Below are positions 38,139 to 46,284 of a stretch of DNA of 50,676 nt, piece by piece; positions within the stretch are counted from its first letter, which is position 1, and every line of letters starts with the position of its first letter. The DNA comes from Microvirga lupini (lineage in GTDB: Bacteria > Pseudomonadota > Alphaproteobacteria > Rhizobiales > Beijerinckiaceae), in NCBI GenBank assembly GCA_000517005.1, contig KI911961.1, forward strand, positions 19,163 through 69,838, written 5' to 3'. The notes below the pieces were generated by a model. It was given only the letters and a program-made list of their open reading frames with translations, had not been told where the DNA came from and did no database searches. A program made the translations under genes and the position numbers.

Positions 38139-38942
38139 ATGAGTATGAGAGTTTCCATGTTCGGGCGAAGGCTCGCGATCCTTGCAGGCTTGCTGATCGC
38201 GTTCGCGGGCCATCCCAGCGTTGCGCAGGACGCCGCTGTACCGAAGCGCGCGATCCGTGTCGCCGTTGAGGGCGCTTATCCGCCCTTCAACTTCATCGAT
38301 GCCAACAATGAGCTGCAGGGCTTCGAAGTCGATCTTCTCAAGAGCCTCTGCGAGGCGATGAAGGCTACCTGCGAGCTGGTGCCCCATGCCTGGGACGGCA
38401 TCCTCAAGGGACTTCTGAACCGCGAATACGATGCGGTCATGTCGTCGCTGGAAATCACGGAACGGCGGCAGAAGCGGATTGCCTTCTCCGATCCGTATTA
38501 CCGCATCCCGGCGGTCTTCATTGGCTCCAAGGAGACGGCCCCTGGCGAGGTCACGCCGGCTGCGATGGCCGGCAAGAAGATCGGCACCATCGAGCGCACC
38601 GATCACGAAACCTATCTCAAGACCTTCTACAAGGATTCGGAGATCGTCCTCTTCGCCAAAGCGGAAGAGGCCAATCTCGATCTCCTCGTCGGCCGCATCG
38701 ACGCCGTGTTTGCGGACGAACTGCTCCTCTCGAAATTCCTGGAAAGCCGCGAGGGAGCCTGCTGCCACATCCTCGGCGACGTGCCGGCAGAGCCCGCCTA
38801 TAAGCGCGAGGCCTACGGCATCGGCCTGCGCAAGGACGATGAGGCCTTGCGCGAGCAGTTCAACCGCGCCATCGCGCAGGTGAAGGCGGACGGGACCTAT
38901 GACCGAATCCGCGCCAAATATTTTTCCTTCGACATCAAATAG
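38139..38942 (+). CDS. Amino-acid ABC transporter substrate-binding protein
   Basis: A 267-residue periplasmic binding protein of the LAO/HisJ family, with a signal peptide ending near SVAQ. Family motifs include VAVEGAYPPFNFID (about 42-55), LQGFEVDLLKSLC and FSDPYYR. Two cysteines (GACCHIL) are adjacent. No permease or ATPase gene is next to it, so it must work with a transporter elsewhere. Basic amino acids or octopine/lysine-type ligands are likely from family resemblance only. Confidence 0.88.
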   Translation: MSMRVSMFGRRLAILAGLLIAFAGHPSVAQDAAVPKRAIRVAVEGAYPPFNFIDANNELQGFEVDLLKSLCEAMKATCELVPHAWDGILKGLLNREYDAVMSSLEITERRQKRIAFSDPYYRIPAVFIGSKETAPGEVTPAAMAGKKIGTIERTDHETYLKTFYKDSEIVLFAKAEEANLDLLVGRIDAVFADELLLSKFLESREGACCHILGDVPAEPAYKREAYGIGLRKDDEALREQFNRAIAQVKADGTYDRIRAKYFSFDIK

Positions 38943-39002
38943 TCTCGTTTGACCCACGCTCTCTCACTTCCTAGAACCGAGAGGAAATCTAGGGAGCAGA
39001 CG

Positions 39003-39869
39003 ATGGCGAAGGTTGCATTCCTCGGACTTGGCGTGATGGGCTATCCCATGGCGCGCCACCTCAAGGCGAAGGGCCATGAGGTGACGGTCTACAACCGCAC
39101 GACGGCGAAAGCCGAGCAGTGGGTTTCGGAGAATGGCGGACGCGCCGCCAAGACTCCGCGCGAGGCGGCCGAGGGCCAGGAGATCGTCTTCGCCTGCGTC
39201 GGCAACGACGACGATCTGCGTCAGGTGACGCTCGGTCCCGACGGCGCCTTCCACGGCATGGGCAAAGGCACCATTTTCGTCGACCACACCACCGCCTCGG
39301 CGGAAGTGGCCCGCGAGCTCTACGCCGCCGCCAAGGACAAGGGTTTCAGCTTCATCGACGCTCCCGTCTCGGGCGGTCAGGCCGGCGCCGAGAACGGCGT
39401 CCTCACGGTCATGTGCGGCGGCGATGCGGAGGTCTATGCCAAGGCCGAGCCCGCGATCATGAGCTTTGCCCGCGCCTCCCGCCTCCTGGGCCCCGCCGGT
39501 TCCGGCCAGCTCACCAAGATGATCAACCAGATCTGCATCGCCGGCCTCGTGCAGGGCCTCGCCGAAGGAATCCATTTCGGCAAGAAGGCCGGCCTCGACA
39601 TCGAGGCGGTGCTCGAAGTGATCTCCAAGGGTGCCGCCGGCTCCTGGCAGATGGAGAATCGCGGCAAGACCATGAACCAGGGCAAGTTCGATTTCGGCTT
39701 CGCCGTCGACTGGATGCGCAAGGACCTGTCCATCGTGCTGGGCGAGGCCCGCAAGAACGGCGCCAGCCTGCCGGTTACGGCCCTGGTCGACCAGTTCTAC
39801 GCCGACGTCCAGAAGATGGGCGGCAACCGCTGGGATACGTCGAGCCTGATCGCGCGGCTCGACAAGTAA
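39003..39869 (+). CDS. NAD(P)-dependent beta-hydroxyacid dehydrogenase
   Basis: A 288-residue enzyme of the 3-hydroxyisobutyrate dehydrogenase / tartronate semialdehyde reductase family. The Rossmann motif is FLGLGVMGYPMARHL (about 5-19), the substrate loop FIDAPVSGGQAGAENG (about 117), and the catalytic Lys lies in QLTKMINQ. Start ATG 39003, preceded by a GGGAG stretch. Specific substrate not determinable. It ends 27 bases before a strong bidirectional terminator. Confidence 0.92.
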   Translation: MAKVAFLGLGVMGYPMARHLKAKGHEVTVYNRTTAKAEQWVSENGGRAAKTPREAAEGQEIVFACVGNDDDLRQVTLGPDGAFHGMGKGTIFVDHTTASAEVARELYAAAKDKGFSFIDAPVSGGQAGAENGVLTVMCGGDAEVYAKAEPAIMSFARASRLLGPAGSGQLTKMINQICIAGLVQGLAEGIHFGKKAGLDIEAVLEVISKGAAGSWQMENRGKTMNQGKFDFGFAVDWMRKDLSIVLGEARKNGASLPVTALVDQFYADVQKMGGNRWDTSSLIARLDK

Positions 39870-39895
39870 TCGCCGGCTATCATTTCAAGGATCGA

Positions 39896-39939
39896 AAACG
39901 AAGAGCGCCGGAGCCTCTCTGCTCCGGCGCTCTTCGTTT
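39896..39939. terminator. Bidirectional rho-independent terminator, 18-bp stem
   Basis: Perfect 18-bp stem: AAACGAAGAGCGCCGGAG (39896-39913), loop of eight, complement 39922-39939. The right arm overlaps the stop codon of the convergent caspase-like gene by two bases. Confidence 0.93.
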
Positions 39940-42241
39940 AGCGCATGTTTTCGGGACAGAGACGTACCGGTCGGCAACGCTGCGTGTTGCCTCCGCCCTG
40001 CCCCCCGCCGGACGGCCCGGGAGCGGGACGGGCCTGCTGCGGTCTCTCAATATCACGGCCGGGACGCGGCTGGACCGATGGGCGCGGCGGTTCGCGGAAG
40101 GCGCGCTCCTCGCGAGGTGCCTCCATGCGAGGGGCAGGCCTCGGTTGGACGACTGGCGCCTCCGGACGCTGGATCCGAGGCAAAGGATTCCTACGCTCGA
40201 ACCTCTCCACTGCAGCAGGCCGTTCGCGCTCGATCCGCGGACGCGGTCCATCGTCCCGGCGATAATGGCGCTCTTCCGGCGGTGGCAGCACCCCCGTCGG
40301 ACGGCCGGCAACAGGGGCGGTCCGCTCGGGTCGGATACGTGGATCCGAGCGATCGGGATCGCTCCGTCCGGGCCGCTCCCGTTCGATCTCGATCCGCGGA
40401 CGCTCGGGCCGGGCCTGCCGCGGGAGGATCTCATCCCTGTCGAGGCGCGGATCTCTCGGTCGGGCTGCATCCCGCGCGGGAGCCTTCGGACGGATCCTAC
40501 GGGGATCGGGATCACGCTCGGCGGGGCGCGGACCGCGCGGCGCTTCCGGGCGCAAAGCCGGTTCGCCGATATCGGGTCGGCCGGGACGAAGCCGCTCCTG
40601 CGGAACATTCACAAGTGGAATCGGACGCGCGGGGATACGGCCCGGACGCGTCCGCGGCGGCTCGCCGGGGCGGGCGCCTCTGTCTTCACGCGGCGTTCGC
40701 GGATCGGCCGAGACCGGGATCGGCCGGATCGGCGCGGCAAGTCCGGGCTGGCGCGGAACGACCGGCTGCTCGGGACGAAGACCGCGGCGCGGGCGGGGTC
40801 CGCGTTCGTCGCCCATGAGGGAGCCGAAGACCGGCGGAGCGGCCACCGGAATGGCGACCGGGCCGCGCGGCGTCACCGGCGCGATGGGCTGGTAGAACGA
40901 GCGCGGCGGACGGGCGCGCACCGGAACCGGAATCGCCATCGGGATCGGCAGCACGCCAGCCATGACCGGCGGCGGCGGAGGCTCGCGGATGATGGTGACG
41001 AACTCTTCGTCCTCGTCCCATCGCGGAAGAAGATAGGCCGGCGTCCGGGGCGGCGGCACATCGCGGATGATGGTCACGACCTCCACCACCTCGACTCGCT
41101 CCACCTCGGGCAAGGGCGGCGGCAGATCTTCGTAGACCACCTCCTCGAAGGCTGTCGGCGGGGCGTAAGGCGCGGCCAGGCGCGCCAGCCGGCGCCGGCT
41201 GTCCGCCGCATGCGGTCCGTTCGGATAGCGGCGCAGATAGGTCCAATAGGCCTCCCGCGTATTGCTCGCCAGCGTCCGGCGCCAGATGATGGCTTCGCGC
41301 CGGGCGGCGAGGAGCGCCGTCACGCGGCGGGCGAGGCGATGGTCCGGATAGCGGCGCAGGAAGGCCTGATAATCCTGGATCGTGTCGCGCTCGACTGCGA
41401 TGGCATAGGCCTCTTCGGCCGGCACCTCCTCGATCCGGCGCACCTCGCGCACCAGCGGTGCGGCGACGGCCTCGGCCTGCTCGAAGAAGACGAAGGAGGC
41501 ATCGCCGAGATTGGCCGAGTGCCAGGGGATCTGCAGGCCGTTCGTAGCCTCGTGCGTCCGAAGCCGCGTGCGGGCGAAGACCTCGTCGAGCGCCATGCCC
41601 GGCTGACGGATCATCTCCGCCAGCGCCGTCGCATAGGCGCCATAGGGCCCCTGCCCGTCGGCGGCGACGATGTTGGGAGCCGAGGCGAAGGTCATCAGGA
41701 ACCCGGACGGCGGCTCCATGAGGGCAAGCCCCTTGGCCACCGGTTCGCCCGTGGAGCCGAGCGGGTAATCCCGCGCCATGTCGGCGACGATCACCCGCAC
41801 CTTTGCGGGGCTGCGCTCGAGGGAACGAACGAGATCGGAGAGACGGAAGCCCTCGATCGGCACGTCCACATCGCGCTCAATGCGGGCATCGACCGGCAGC
41901 AGATAATTGTCACCTTCGAGCTGCACGCCGTGGCCGGCCAGATAGACCATCACCGTCGAGCCGGGCTCCAGATCCTGAGCCTTGTCGAGAAAGTCGCGGA
42001 CGAGACTGCGCAGATCGTTGGCGCCAAGATCCCGCCCTTGGATGACCTCGAAACCGGCACTCGTGAGCGTCTGGGCGATCAGGCCGGCATCGTTGACGGT
42101 GGTCGGAAGCGAGCGGCCCTGATAGGCGCCCTGCCCGACGACCAGCGCGAGACGATCCTGAGCCGCCGCCATAGACGCTAGGCCGACGGCGACTGCGAAT
42201 GCAAGTCCGATAAAAACGATAGCACGTTTCAGATGAGACAC
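39938..42241 (-). CDS. Caspase-fold (C14) protein, apparently catalytically dead
   Basis: A 767-residue secreted protein. A signal peptide (1 to about 28) precedes a caspase p20-like domain (30-255) with the His box YLAGHGVQ (His104). The strand that normally ends DACR reads VIVADMARDYP, so the Cys position is Ala156. The following family features (MTFASAPN, AYATALAEMI) are intact. Residues about 270-350 contain TPR-like helices (RYPDHRLARR, RYPNGPHAADS), and about 400-767 is an extremely Arg/Pro-rich, probably disordered tail. It may be a scaffold rather than a protease. Long antisense frames reflect the high GC of the tail. Confidence 0.88.
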   Translation of the reverse strand: MSHLKRAIVFIGLAFAVAVGLASMAAAQDRLALVVGQGAYQGRSLPTTVNDAGLIAQTLTSAGFEVIQGRDLGANDLRSLVRDFLDKAQDLEPGSTVMVYLAGHGVQLEGDNYLLPVDARIERDVDVPIEGFRLSDLVRSLERSPAKVRVIVADMARDYPLGSTGEPVAKGLALMEPPSGFLMTFASAPNIVAADGQGPYGAYATALAEMIRQPGMALDEVFARTRLRTHEATNGLQIPWHSANLGDASFVFFEQAEAVAAPLVREVRRIEEVPAEEAYAIAVERDTIQDYQAFLRRYPDHRLARRVTALLAARREAIIWRRTLASNTREAYWTYLRRYPNGPHAADSRRRLARLAAPYAPPTAFEEVVYEDLPPPLPEVERVEVVEVVTIIRDVPPPRTPAYLLPRWDEDEEFVTIIREPPPPPVMAGVLPIPMAIPVPVRARPPRSFYQPIAPVTPRGPVAIPVAAPPVFGSLMGDERGPRPRRGLRPEQPVVPRQPGLAAPIRPIPVSADPRTPREDRGARPGEPPRTRPGRIPARPIPLVNVPQERLRPGRPDIGEPALRPEAPRGPRPAERDPDPRRIRPKAPARDAARPRDPRLDRDEILPRQARPERPRIEIERERPGRSDPDRSDPRIRPERTAPVAGRPTGVLPPPEERHYRRDDGPRPRIERERPAAVERFERRNPLPRIQRPEAPVVQPRPAPRMEAPREERAFREPPRPSVQPRPGRDIERPQQARPAPGPSGGGQGGGNTQRCRPVRLCPENMR

Positions 42242-42583
42242 GGTTCACGCACCCTTTCACCCGCCCTGCGGGTCTTCGCGAACAGAAAAGGTCAAGGCAG
42301 TTGAATGGACCGTGAACGAAACGGGACAATCGGCCAGAACCAGCATCCACCTGAGCCTCACCCTGAGCGTCCGGCTCATAAAGCGCGGGAACTCTCCTCC
42401 CCCTTGTGGGGAGGAGTGGGAGGTGGGGGTGTCGGCACCAGACCTGCATAGGCTATCGCTCACACCCCCACCCTTGATCCCTCCCCACAAGGGGGAGGGA
42501 AACGAGCGCTACGTCCTTTATCGGCTAGACTTTCAGGATGAGGTGAGAGGTAAGGTGGGCAGGAGATTTGACAGGCCAATTGC
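42242..42583. other. Intergenic region with no gene
   Basis: About 340 bases between the start of the caspase-like gene and the end of a small membrane-protein gene. It holds palindromic repeat family 2 copy B and the caspase-gene promoter region. No open frame with gene-like features was found on either strand. Confidence 0.7.
42391..42504. repeat. Palindromic repeat family 2, copy B
   Basis: CTCCCCCTTGTGGGGAGG and CCTCCCCACAAGGGGGAG at the ends, with GGTGGGGGTG and CACCCCCACC inside. Same architecture as 18854-18967, with a diverged centre. Confidence 0.9.
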
Positions 42584-42790
42584 TCACCGCCGCGTCATCG
42601 TCAGATAGACGACGAAGGCGCCGATGGCGATGGCGAGGCCCATGAGCACCATCTGGCGCGTCTCGCCCGTCAGGGCCGCGTCCCGGTACATCTGGTTGAG
42701 ACGCTCGGCGCGTTCGGGATCGCGCGACATGAAGAGCCCGATCACGATGCTCAGAGTGGCAAGGCCGAGAATCCAGTAAGTGGGGCGCAT
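42584..42790 (-). CDS. Small two-helix membrane protein
   Basis: A 68-residue protein, start MRPTYWILG at 42790, ten bases after the enoyl-CoA hydratase stop and probably co-transcribed with it. Two hydrophobic segments (residues about 5-21 and 48-64) flank a charged loop (MSRDPERAERLNQMYRD). Family not recognised. The longer frame to 43012 is antisense or out of frame with the hydratase. Confidence 0.75.
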   Translation of the reverse strand: MRPTYWILGLATLSIVIGLFMSRDPERAERLNQMYRDAALTGETRQMVLMGLAIAIGAFVVYLTMTRR

Positions 42791-42800
42791 CAGTCTCTCC

Positions 42801-43592
42801 TTACCGTCCCTCGAACCGGGGAGCGCGCTTCTCGCGGAAAGCCGCAATGCCCTCCATGAAATCGTCGCTCGATCCGGCCTCGCTCTGGAGCTTCGCTTCG
42901 AGGTTGAGCTGCGTCTCCAGGTCGTTCGCCAAGCTCTGCGCCACCGCCTGCTTGGTGAGGCAATAGGCGAGCCCCGGCCCCTCCGCGAGTCTGGCGGCGA
43001 AAGCCGCCACATCGACCGCGAAGGAGACGTCGTCGAACACCTTGTAGACGAGGCCCATGCGTTGGGCTTCCTCGGCCGGAACGACCTCGGCGCTCAGCAT
43101 CAGGGCGAGCGCCTGCTTGGGGCCGACGAGGCGCGGCAGGATCCAGGTGCCACCGGCATCCGGAATCAGGCCGATCTTGGCGAAGGCCTCCTGCAGATAG
43201 GCCGAGCGGGCCGCTACGACGATGTCGCAGGCGAGCGCGATGTTCATGGAGGCACCGACCGCCGGGCCGTTGAGGGCGGCGATGGTGGGCTTCGGGTAGT
43301 TGGAGAGCCTGAGCACCAGCGGGTTGTAATCGCGGGTCAGCTCGGGGCCGAGATCGATGCGGCCCTGCTCGTCGCGTTTGAGATCCACCGTCAGATCCTG
43401 GCCCGAGGAGAAGGCCCGTCCCTCCCCGGTCAGCACCACGACCCGCACCGCTTCGTCCCGCTCGCATTGGTCGAGCGTCTCACGCAGCTCCGCGTGCATG
43501 GCGGCGTTGAACGCGTTCATCCTCTCGGGCCGCGCGAGCGTGATCGTCGCGACCGATCCGTCGACGGTGCAGCGCAGGGTGGTCGGGCTCAT
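42801..43592 (-). CDS. Enoyl-CoA hydratase/isomerase (PaaG-like)
   Basis: A 263-residue crotonase-fold enzyme. The oxyanion-hole motifs are GRAFSSGQDL (about 57-66) and NGPAVGASMNIALACD (about 105-120). The conserved IGLIPDAGGTWILPRLVG segment carries an Asp like that of PaaG (epoxyphenylacetyl-CoA isomerase) rather than the paired Glu of classical hydratases. No other phenylacetate genes are nearby, so the pathway is uncertain. A small membrane-protein gene follows closely. Confidence 0.9.
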   Translation of the reverse strand: MSPTTLRCTVDGSVATITLARPERMNAFNAAMHAELRETLDQCERDEAVRVVVLTGEGRAFSSGQDLTVDLKRDEQGRIDLGPELTRDYNPLVLRLSNYPKPTIAALNGPAVGASMNIALACDIVVAARSAYLQEAFAKIGLIPDAGGTWILPRLVGPKQALALMLSAEVVPAEEAQRMGLVYKVFDDVSFAVDVAAFAARLAEGPGLAYCLTKQAVAQSLANDLETQLNLEAKLQSEAGSSDDFMEGIAAFREKRAPRFEGR

Positions 43593-43703
43593 GCCTCAAG
43601 CTCCTTATCGTCGAGCTCGAACATAGTACGGATCGTGGAGGGGAGAACCCGGAAAAGCTCGGCTCCGACTAAGGACGGATGATGGAGTTTTCGGTTCCGG
43701 TGA

Positions 43704-43811
43704 TCAGAGAACGATCACGAAGAAAACACCGAGGCAGAAAATAACGCCCAGCCCGGCGAGAATGAGTGAAGTCCGCCCATTCTCTGTCAAAAGAGATCCT
43801 CGCTTGATCAT
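43704..43811 (-). CDS. 35-residue membrane peptide
   Basis: ATG at 43811 to TGA at 43704. A short polar N-terminus (MIKRGSLLTENGRTS) is followed by a single hydrophobic helix (LILAGLGVIF to VFFVIVL), with positive charges on the inside as expected for a single-pass inner-membrane protein. The ribosome-binding stretch (TAGCGG) is weak. It lies five bases from the end of the next gene upstream, so they may share a transcript. Function unknown. Confidence 0.5.
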   Translation of the reverse strand: MIKRGSLLTENGRTSLILAGLGVIFCLGVFFVIVL

Positions 43812-43816
43812 GGCCG

Positions 43817-44164
43817 CTAGCGTCTGAACGGATAAGGCTGCTCGTTCTTGTGCTGAGCCCTGCGCGGTAGGCTCGGCCAGGGAACAAGGTTGAGATTGGC
43901 AGACTCGTTCATCCCTGTGCCATCGAGAAGGTCCGCAATATCCGCCTCCCGAAAAGCGCTCATCGGCGAAGCATCCCGAGTCAATTCATCTTCGCCGGCC
44001 ACACAATCATAAGGCCGGGCGGTGGATCGTATCTGATACTGCGGCTCGGAACGTCTCGAATCCAGGTAGCCGACAATTGTGTAAGGCTGTTTGCAAATGA
44101 GATGAGGGAAACGCTGCTCCGTATAAAGAACGTGATCTCCAACAGCGAAATGGTGAGCTCTCAT
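43817..44164 (-). CDS. Hypothetical protein with SH3/KOW-like start
   Basis: A 115-residue soluble protein. Residues 1-65 look like a small beta-barrel (FAVGDHVLYTEQRFP, PYTIVGYLDS, EPQYQIRS), a pattern seen in short Hyphomicrobiales proteins of unknown role. It then has a charged linker with ELTRD and an Arg/Pro-rich tail. Start ATG 44164. It is on the same strand as the small genes on both sides. Confidence 0.7.
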   Translation of the reverse strand: MRAHHFAVGDHVLYTEQRFPHLICKQPYTIVGYLDSRRSEPQYQIRSTARPYDCVAGEDELTRDASPMSAFREADIADLLDGTGMNESANLNLVPWPSLPRRAQHKNEQPYPFRR

Positions 44165-44249
44165 GAGGCTACTCCTTCATGACGTCCGTGCAGGCCGCCA
44201 TGCATGGACGGAAGTTCGCCCCCTGCAGTCGATTGACAAACCGAATTGC

Positions 44250-44459
44250 TCAGAAGCGCCGGTCCAGTCCCCAAATCTCGACGTCCTGGGCGGCTACTTC
44301 ATGAGGCAGCACATATCGTTCCTCCACCCGGGCGATCAGCTGTGCCTTCGTCTTGATCTGCGCGAGATCCGACAGGGACAGACGATCCCACTTGGCCTGG
44401 GCATCGCGCATGTGTCGTCCGGCGAAGATATTGTCGTCGTCTTTTTTAATATTCGACAT
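44250..44459 (-). CDS. CsbD-like small stress protein
   Basis: A 69-residue protein. Residues 20-55 (KWDRLSLSDLAQIKTKAQL, then ARVEERY) match the pattern of CsbD/YjbJ stress proteins (KW-x-LT-DL ... QL-x-x-x-QERY). The first 20 residues are highly charged. CsbD proteins are induced in stationary phase or osmotic stress, and their mechanism is unknown. Upstream is AT-rich DNA (44460-44585). Confidence 0.6.
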   Translation of the reverse strand: MSNIKKDDDNIFAGRHMRDAQAKWDRLSLSDLAQIKTKAQLIARVEERYVLPHEVAAQDVEIWGLDRRF

Positions 44460-44585
44460 GAAATGTATTTATCCTCTGCCATGTCAACGGAGCAGGACAC
44501 GCATTGTTCCAAGTTATTGTCGCCAATTTCAGCATATATTTCTTTTTAGCACTAAGTATTTTAAAAAGCATTCTTAAGTATTTTA

Positions 44586-45218
44586 CTATATCTGTGGAAG
44601 CAGTATACGAATTTCGTCCTGCAGCACAGGCAAAAGCTCGGCCTCGAACCAGGAATTAGTCCTAAGCCAGCCGTTATTGCGCCAGGAGGGATGAGGCAGC
44701 GGCAGGATGCGGGGCTTCTGCGGGTTGCTGAGAATGTCCCGCCAGCGCCGGACGGTCCCGGTCAGGCCATCCTTGTACGTGTTACCCATATGCCAAGCCT
44801 GGGCATATTGGCCGATCAGCAGGACGAGGTCGAGATTGGGAAGCGCCTCGAAGAGCGGCCGGCGCCAGGCCTCGGCGCATTCCCGACGAGGACCCAGGTC
44901 GCCGCCCTTGGCGTCCTGGCCCGGAAAGCAGGAGCCCATGGGCACAATGGCGATCTTGGAGGCATCGTAGAACGTGGCCTTGTCGAGCCCCAGCCACTCG
45001 CGCAGCCGCGTGCCCGACCGGTCATCGAATGGAATGCCGCTGGTATGGGCCCGGGTACCCGGCGCCTGGCTGGCGATGCACAGCCGCGCCGTCGCGCTGC
45101 CCTGAATGATCGGCCGCGGCTCATGCGGCAAGGCCGTTCCATAGCGCGGCGCATCGCGGCAGATGCGGCAGGCTTTCAATTGCGATGCGAGATCTTCGAA
45201 ATTCGGTGAGGGATTCAT
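44586..45218 (-). CDS. Uracil-DNA glycosylase superfamily protein, four-cysteine type
   Basis: A 210-residue protein. Cys17, Cys20 (KACRICRD), Cys97 (MGSCFPG) and Cys114 (RRECAEA) match the spacing of the 4Fe-4S ligands of family 4 UDGs. The water-activating loop is ASQAPGTRAHTSGIPFDD, with Gln where family 4 usually has Glu in GEAPG, and the second motif is LPHPSWRNN. It probably binds or repairs deaminated bases, but the changed catalytic residue leaves activity uncertain. Transcribed alone. Confidence 0.88.
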   Translation of the reverse strand: MNPSPNFEDLASQLKACRICRDAPRYGTALPHEPRPIIQGSATARLCIASQAPGTRAHTSGIPFDDRSGTRLREWLGLDKATFYDASKIAIVPMGSCFPGQDAKGGDLGPRRECAEAWRRPLFEALPNLDLVLLIGQYAQAWHMGNTYKDGLTGTVRRWRDILSNPQKPRILPLPHPSWRNNGWLRTNSWFEAELLPVLQDEIRILLPQI

Positions 45219-45336
45219 GCCTATCAGATGGGAATCAGAAAGGGCATAATTGAGAGAGTCGTCCTCGGGCGAAACGTCTCAGCGCGATCTCGAATTGCGG
45301 GCTCCGCTGCGGACTCGGAGATACAACGGAGTTCAT

Positions 45337-45759
45337 ATGAAGCCGCGCATTTCAGTGCTGACGCTTGGAGTGGATAATCTGGAGCGCGCCGTTGCCTTCT
45401 ATCGCGACGGACTGGGGCTCGCGACAGAAGGAATCATCGGTACGGAATTCGAGCACGGTGCCGTCGCCTTCTTCGACCTGCAGTCGGGATTGAAGCTCGC
45501 GGTCTGGGCGCAAGACGACATCGCCCACGATACGGGCCTCCCGAAGACGGCGCGCAGTCCTACAGGCTTCACGATCGGCCACAACGTCTCGAGCAAAAGC
45601 GAAGTTGATGACGTGATGGAACAGGCCCGCAAAGCCGGCGCGACCATCTTCAAGGAGGCCCAGGACACATTCTACGGCGGCTATGCCGGCTATTTCCAGG
45701 ATCCGGACGGGCATGTCTGGGAGATCGTCTGGAATCCTGCCTTCCTCCCGGCCGATTGA
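45337..45759 (+). CDS. VOC-family (glyoxalase-like) protein
   Basis: A 140-residue protein with two beta-alpha-beta-beta-beta modules. Module 1 is MKPRISVLTLGVDNLERAVAFYRD, and module 2 ends GGYAGYFQDPDGHVWEIVWN, with the metal-type Glu near the C-terminus. Start ATG 45337 (the open frame to 45250 lacks a good start context). Substrate unknown. Unlike the VOC gene at 17.1 kb, it is intact. Confidence 0.9.
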   Translation: MKPRISVLTLGVDNLERAVAFYRDGLGLATEGIIGTEFEHGAVAFFDLQSGLKLAVWAQDDIAHDTGLPKTARSPTGFTIGHNVSSKSEVDDVMEQARKAGATIFKEAQDTFYGGYAGYFQDPDGHVWEIVWNPAFLPAD

Positions 45760-45780
45760 CCGGGCCAGCTCCCGGCTGTT

Positions 45781-46284
45781 CTACATGTTCTCCCGGCGCC
45801 AATCCTGAGGCCGCTCGAACTCGCCCTCCCAGAGCCCTGCCGAGCGATTGCGGGCGCGGGTTTCCTCGTAGTCGTAATCGCGCCCGTAGGAGACGGCCCA
45901 GCCATCCTCCACCATGCGGGCGCCGATATCGCGGCCGTTCACGGTGCAACGGGCGAGGATCCGCTGGTAGCGGTCGCGCCCGGTGGCGCGGCAGCGCACA
46001 TTCTCGCCGGAGACGAGATCGATCAGGGCCCGGCGGGAGGTCTCACCGCAGGCATAGGAGCGGCCTGAGCGGGAGCATCTCTGCTCCATCTCGGGCGCGT
46101 CGATCCCCTTGAGGCGGATGCGCGTCTCGCCGATGCGGATCGTATCCCCGTCGGTGACCTGGGCCCTGCCTTCCAGCGAGCGTCCGCTCGGTTTCAGCAC
46201 GAGCCCGGCCCCGCCGGCGAGCGCCAGGGCAACGACCAGAGAGGTGATTCCGCTCGACCGGGAGCGGCGGCCGCGGAATCTCAC
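45781..46284 (-). CDS. Secreted thermonuclease-like (SNase) protein
   Basis: A 167-residue protein with an N-terminal membrane anchor or signal (residues about 12-30). The SNase OB-fold has VTDGDTIRIGETRIRLKGID (about 43-62), ACGETSRRAL with the conserved Glu, and RDRYQRILARC with the catalytic Arg. It should be a periplasmic calcium-dependent nuclease. The start overlaps the cobT stop by four bases, so translation is coupled. Confidence 0.92.
   Translation of the reverse strand: MRFRGRRSRSSGITSLVVALALAGGAGLVLKPSGRSLEGRAQVTDGDTIRIGETRIRLKGIDAPEMEQRCSRSGRSYACGETSRRALIDLVSGENVRCRATGRDRYQRILARCTVNGRDIGARMVEDGWAVSYGRDYDYEETRARNRSAGLWEGEFERPQDWRRENM

Noticed and set aside
39119-42181. A 1020-codon open frame on the plus strand
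   Set aside because: It is antisense to the caspase-like gene and out of frame with the dehydrogenase gene. The Arg/Pro-rich high-GC coding strand removes stops from the other strand, and the translation is low complexity with no recognisable domain.
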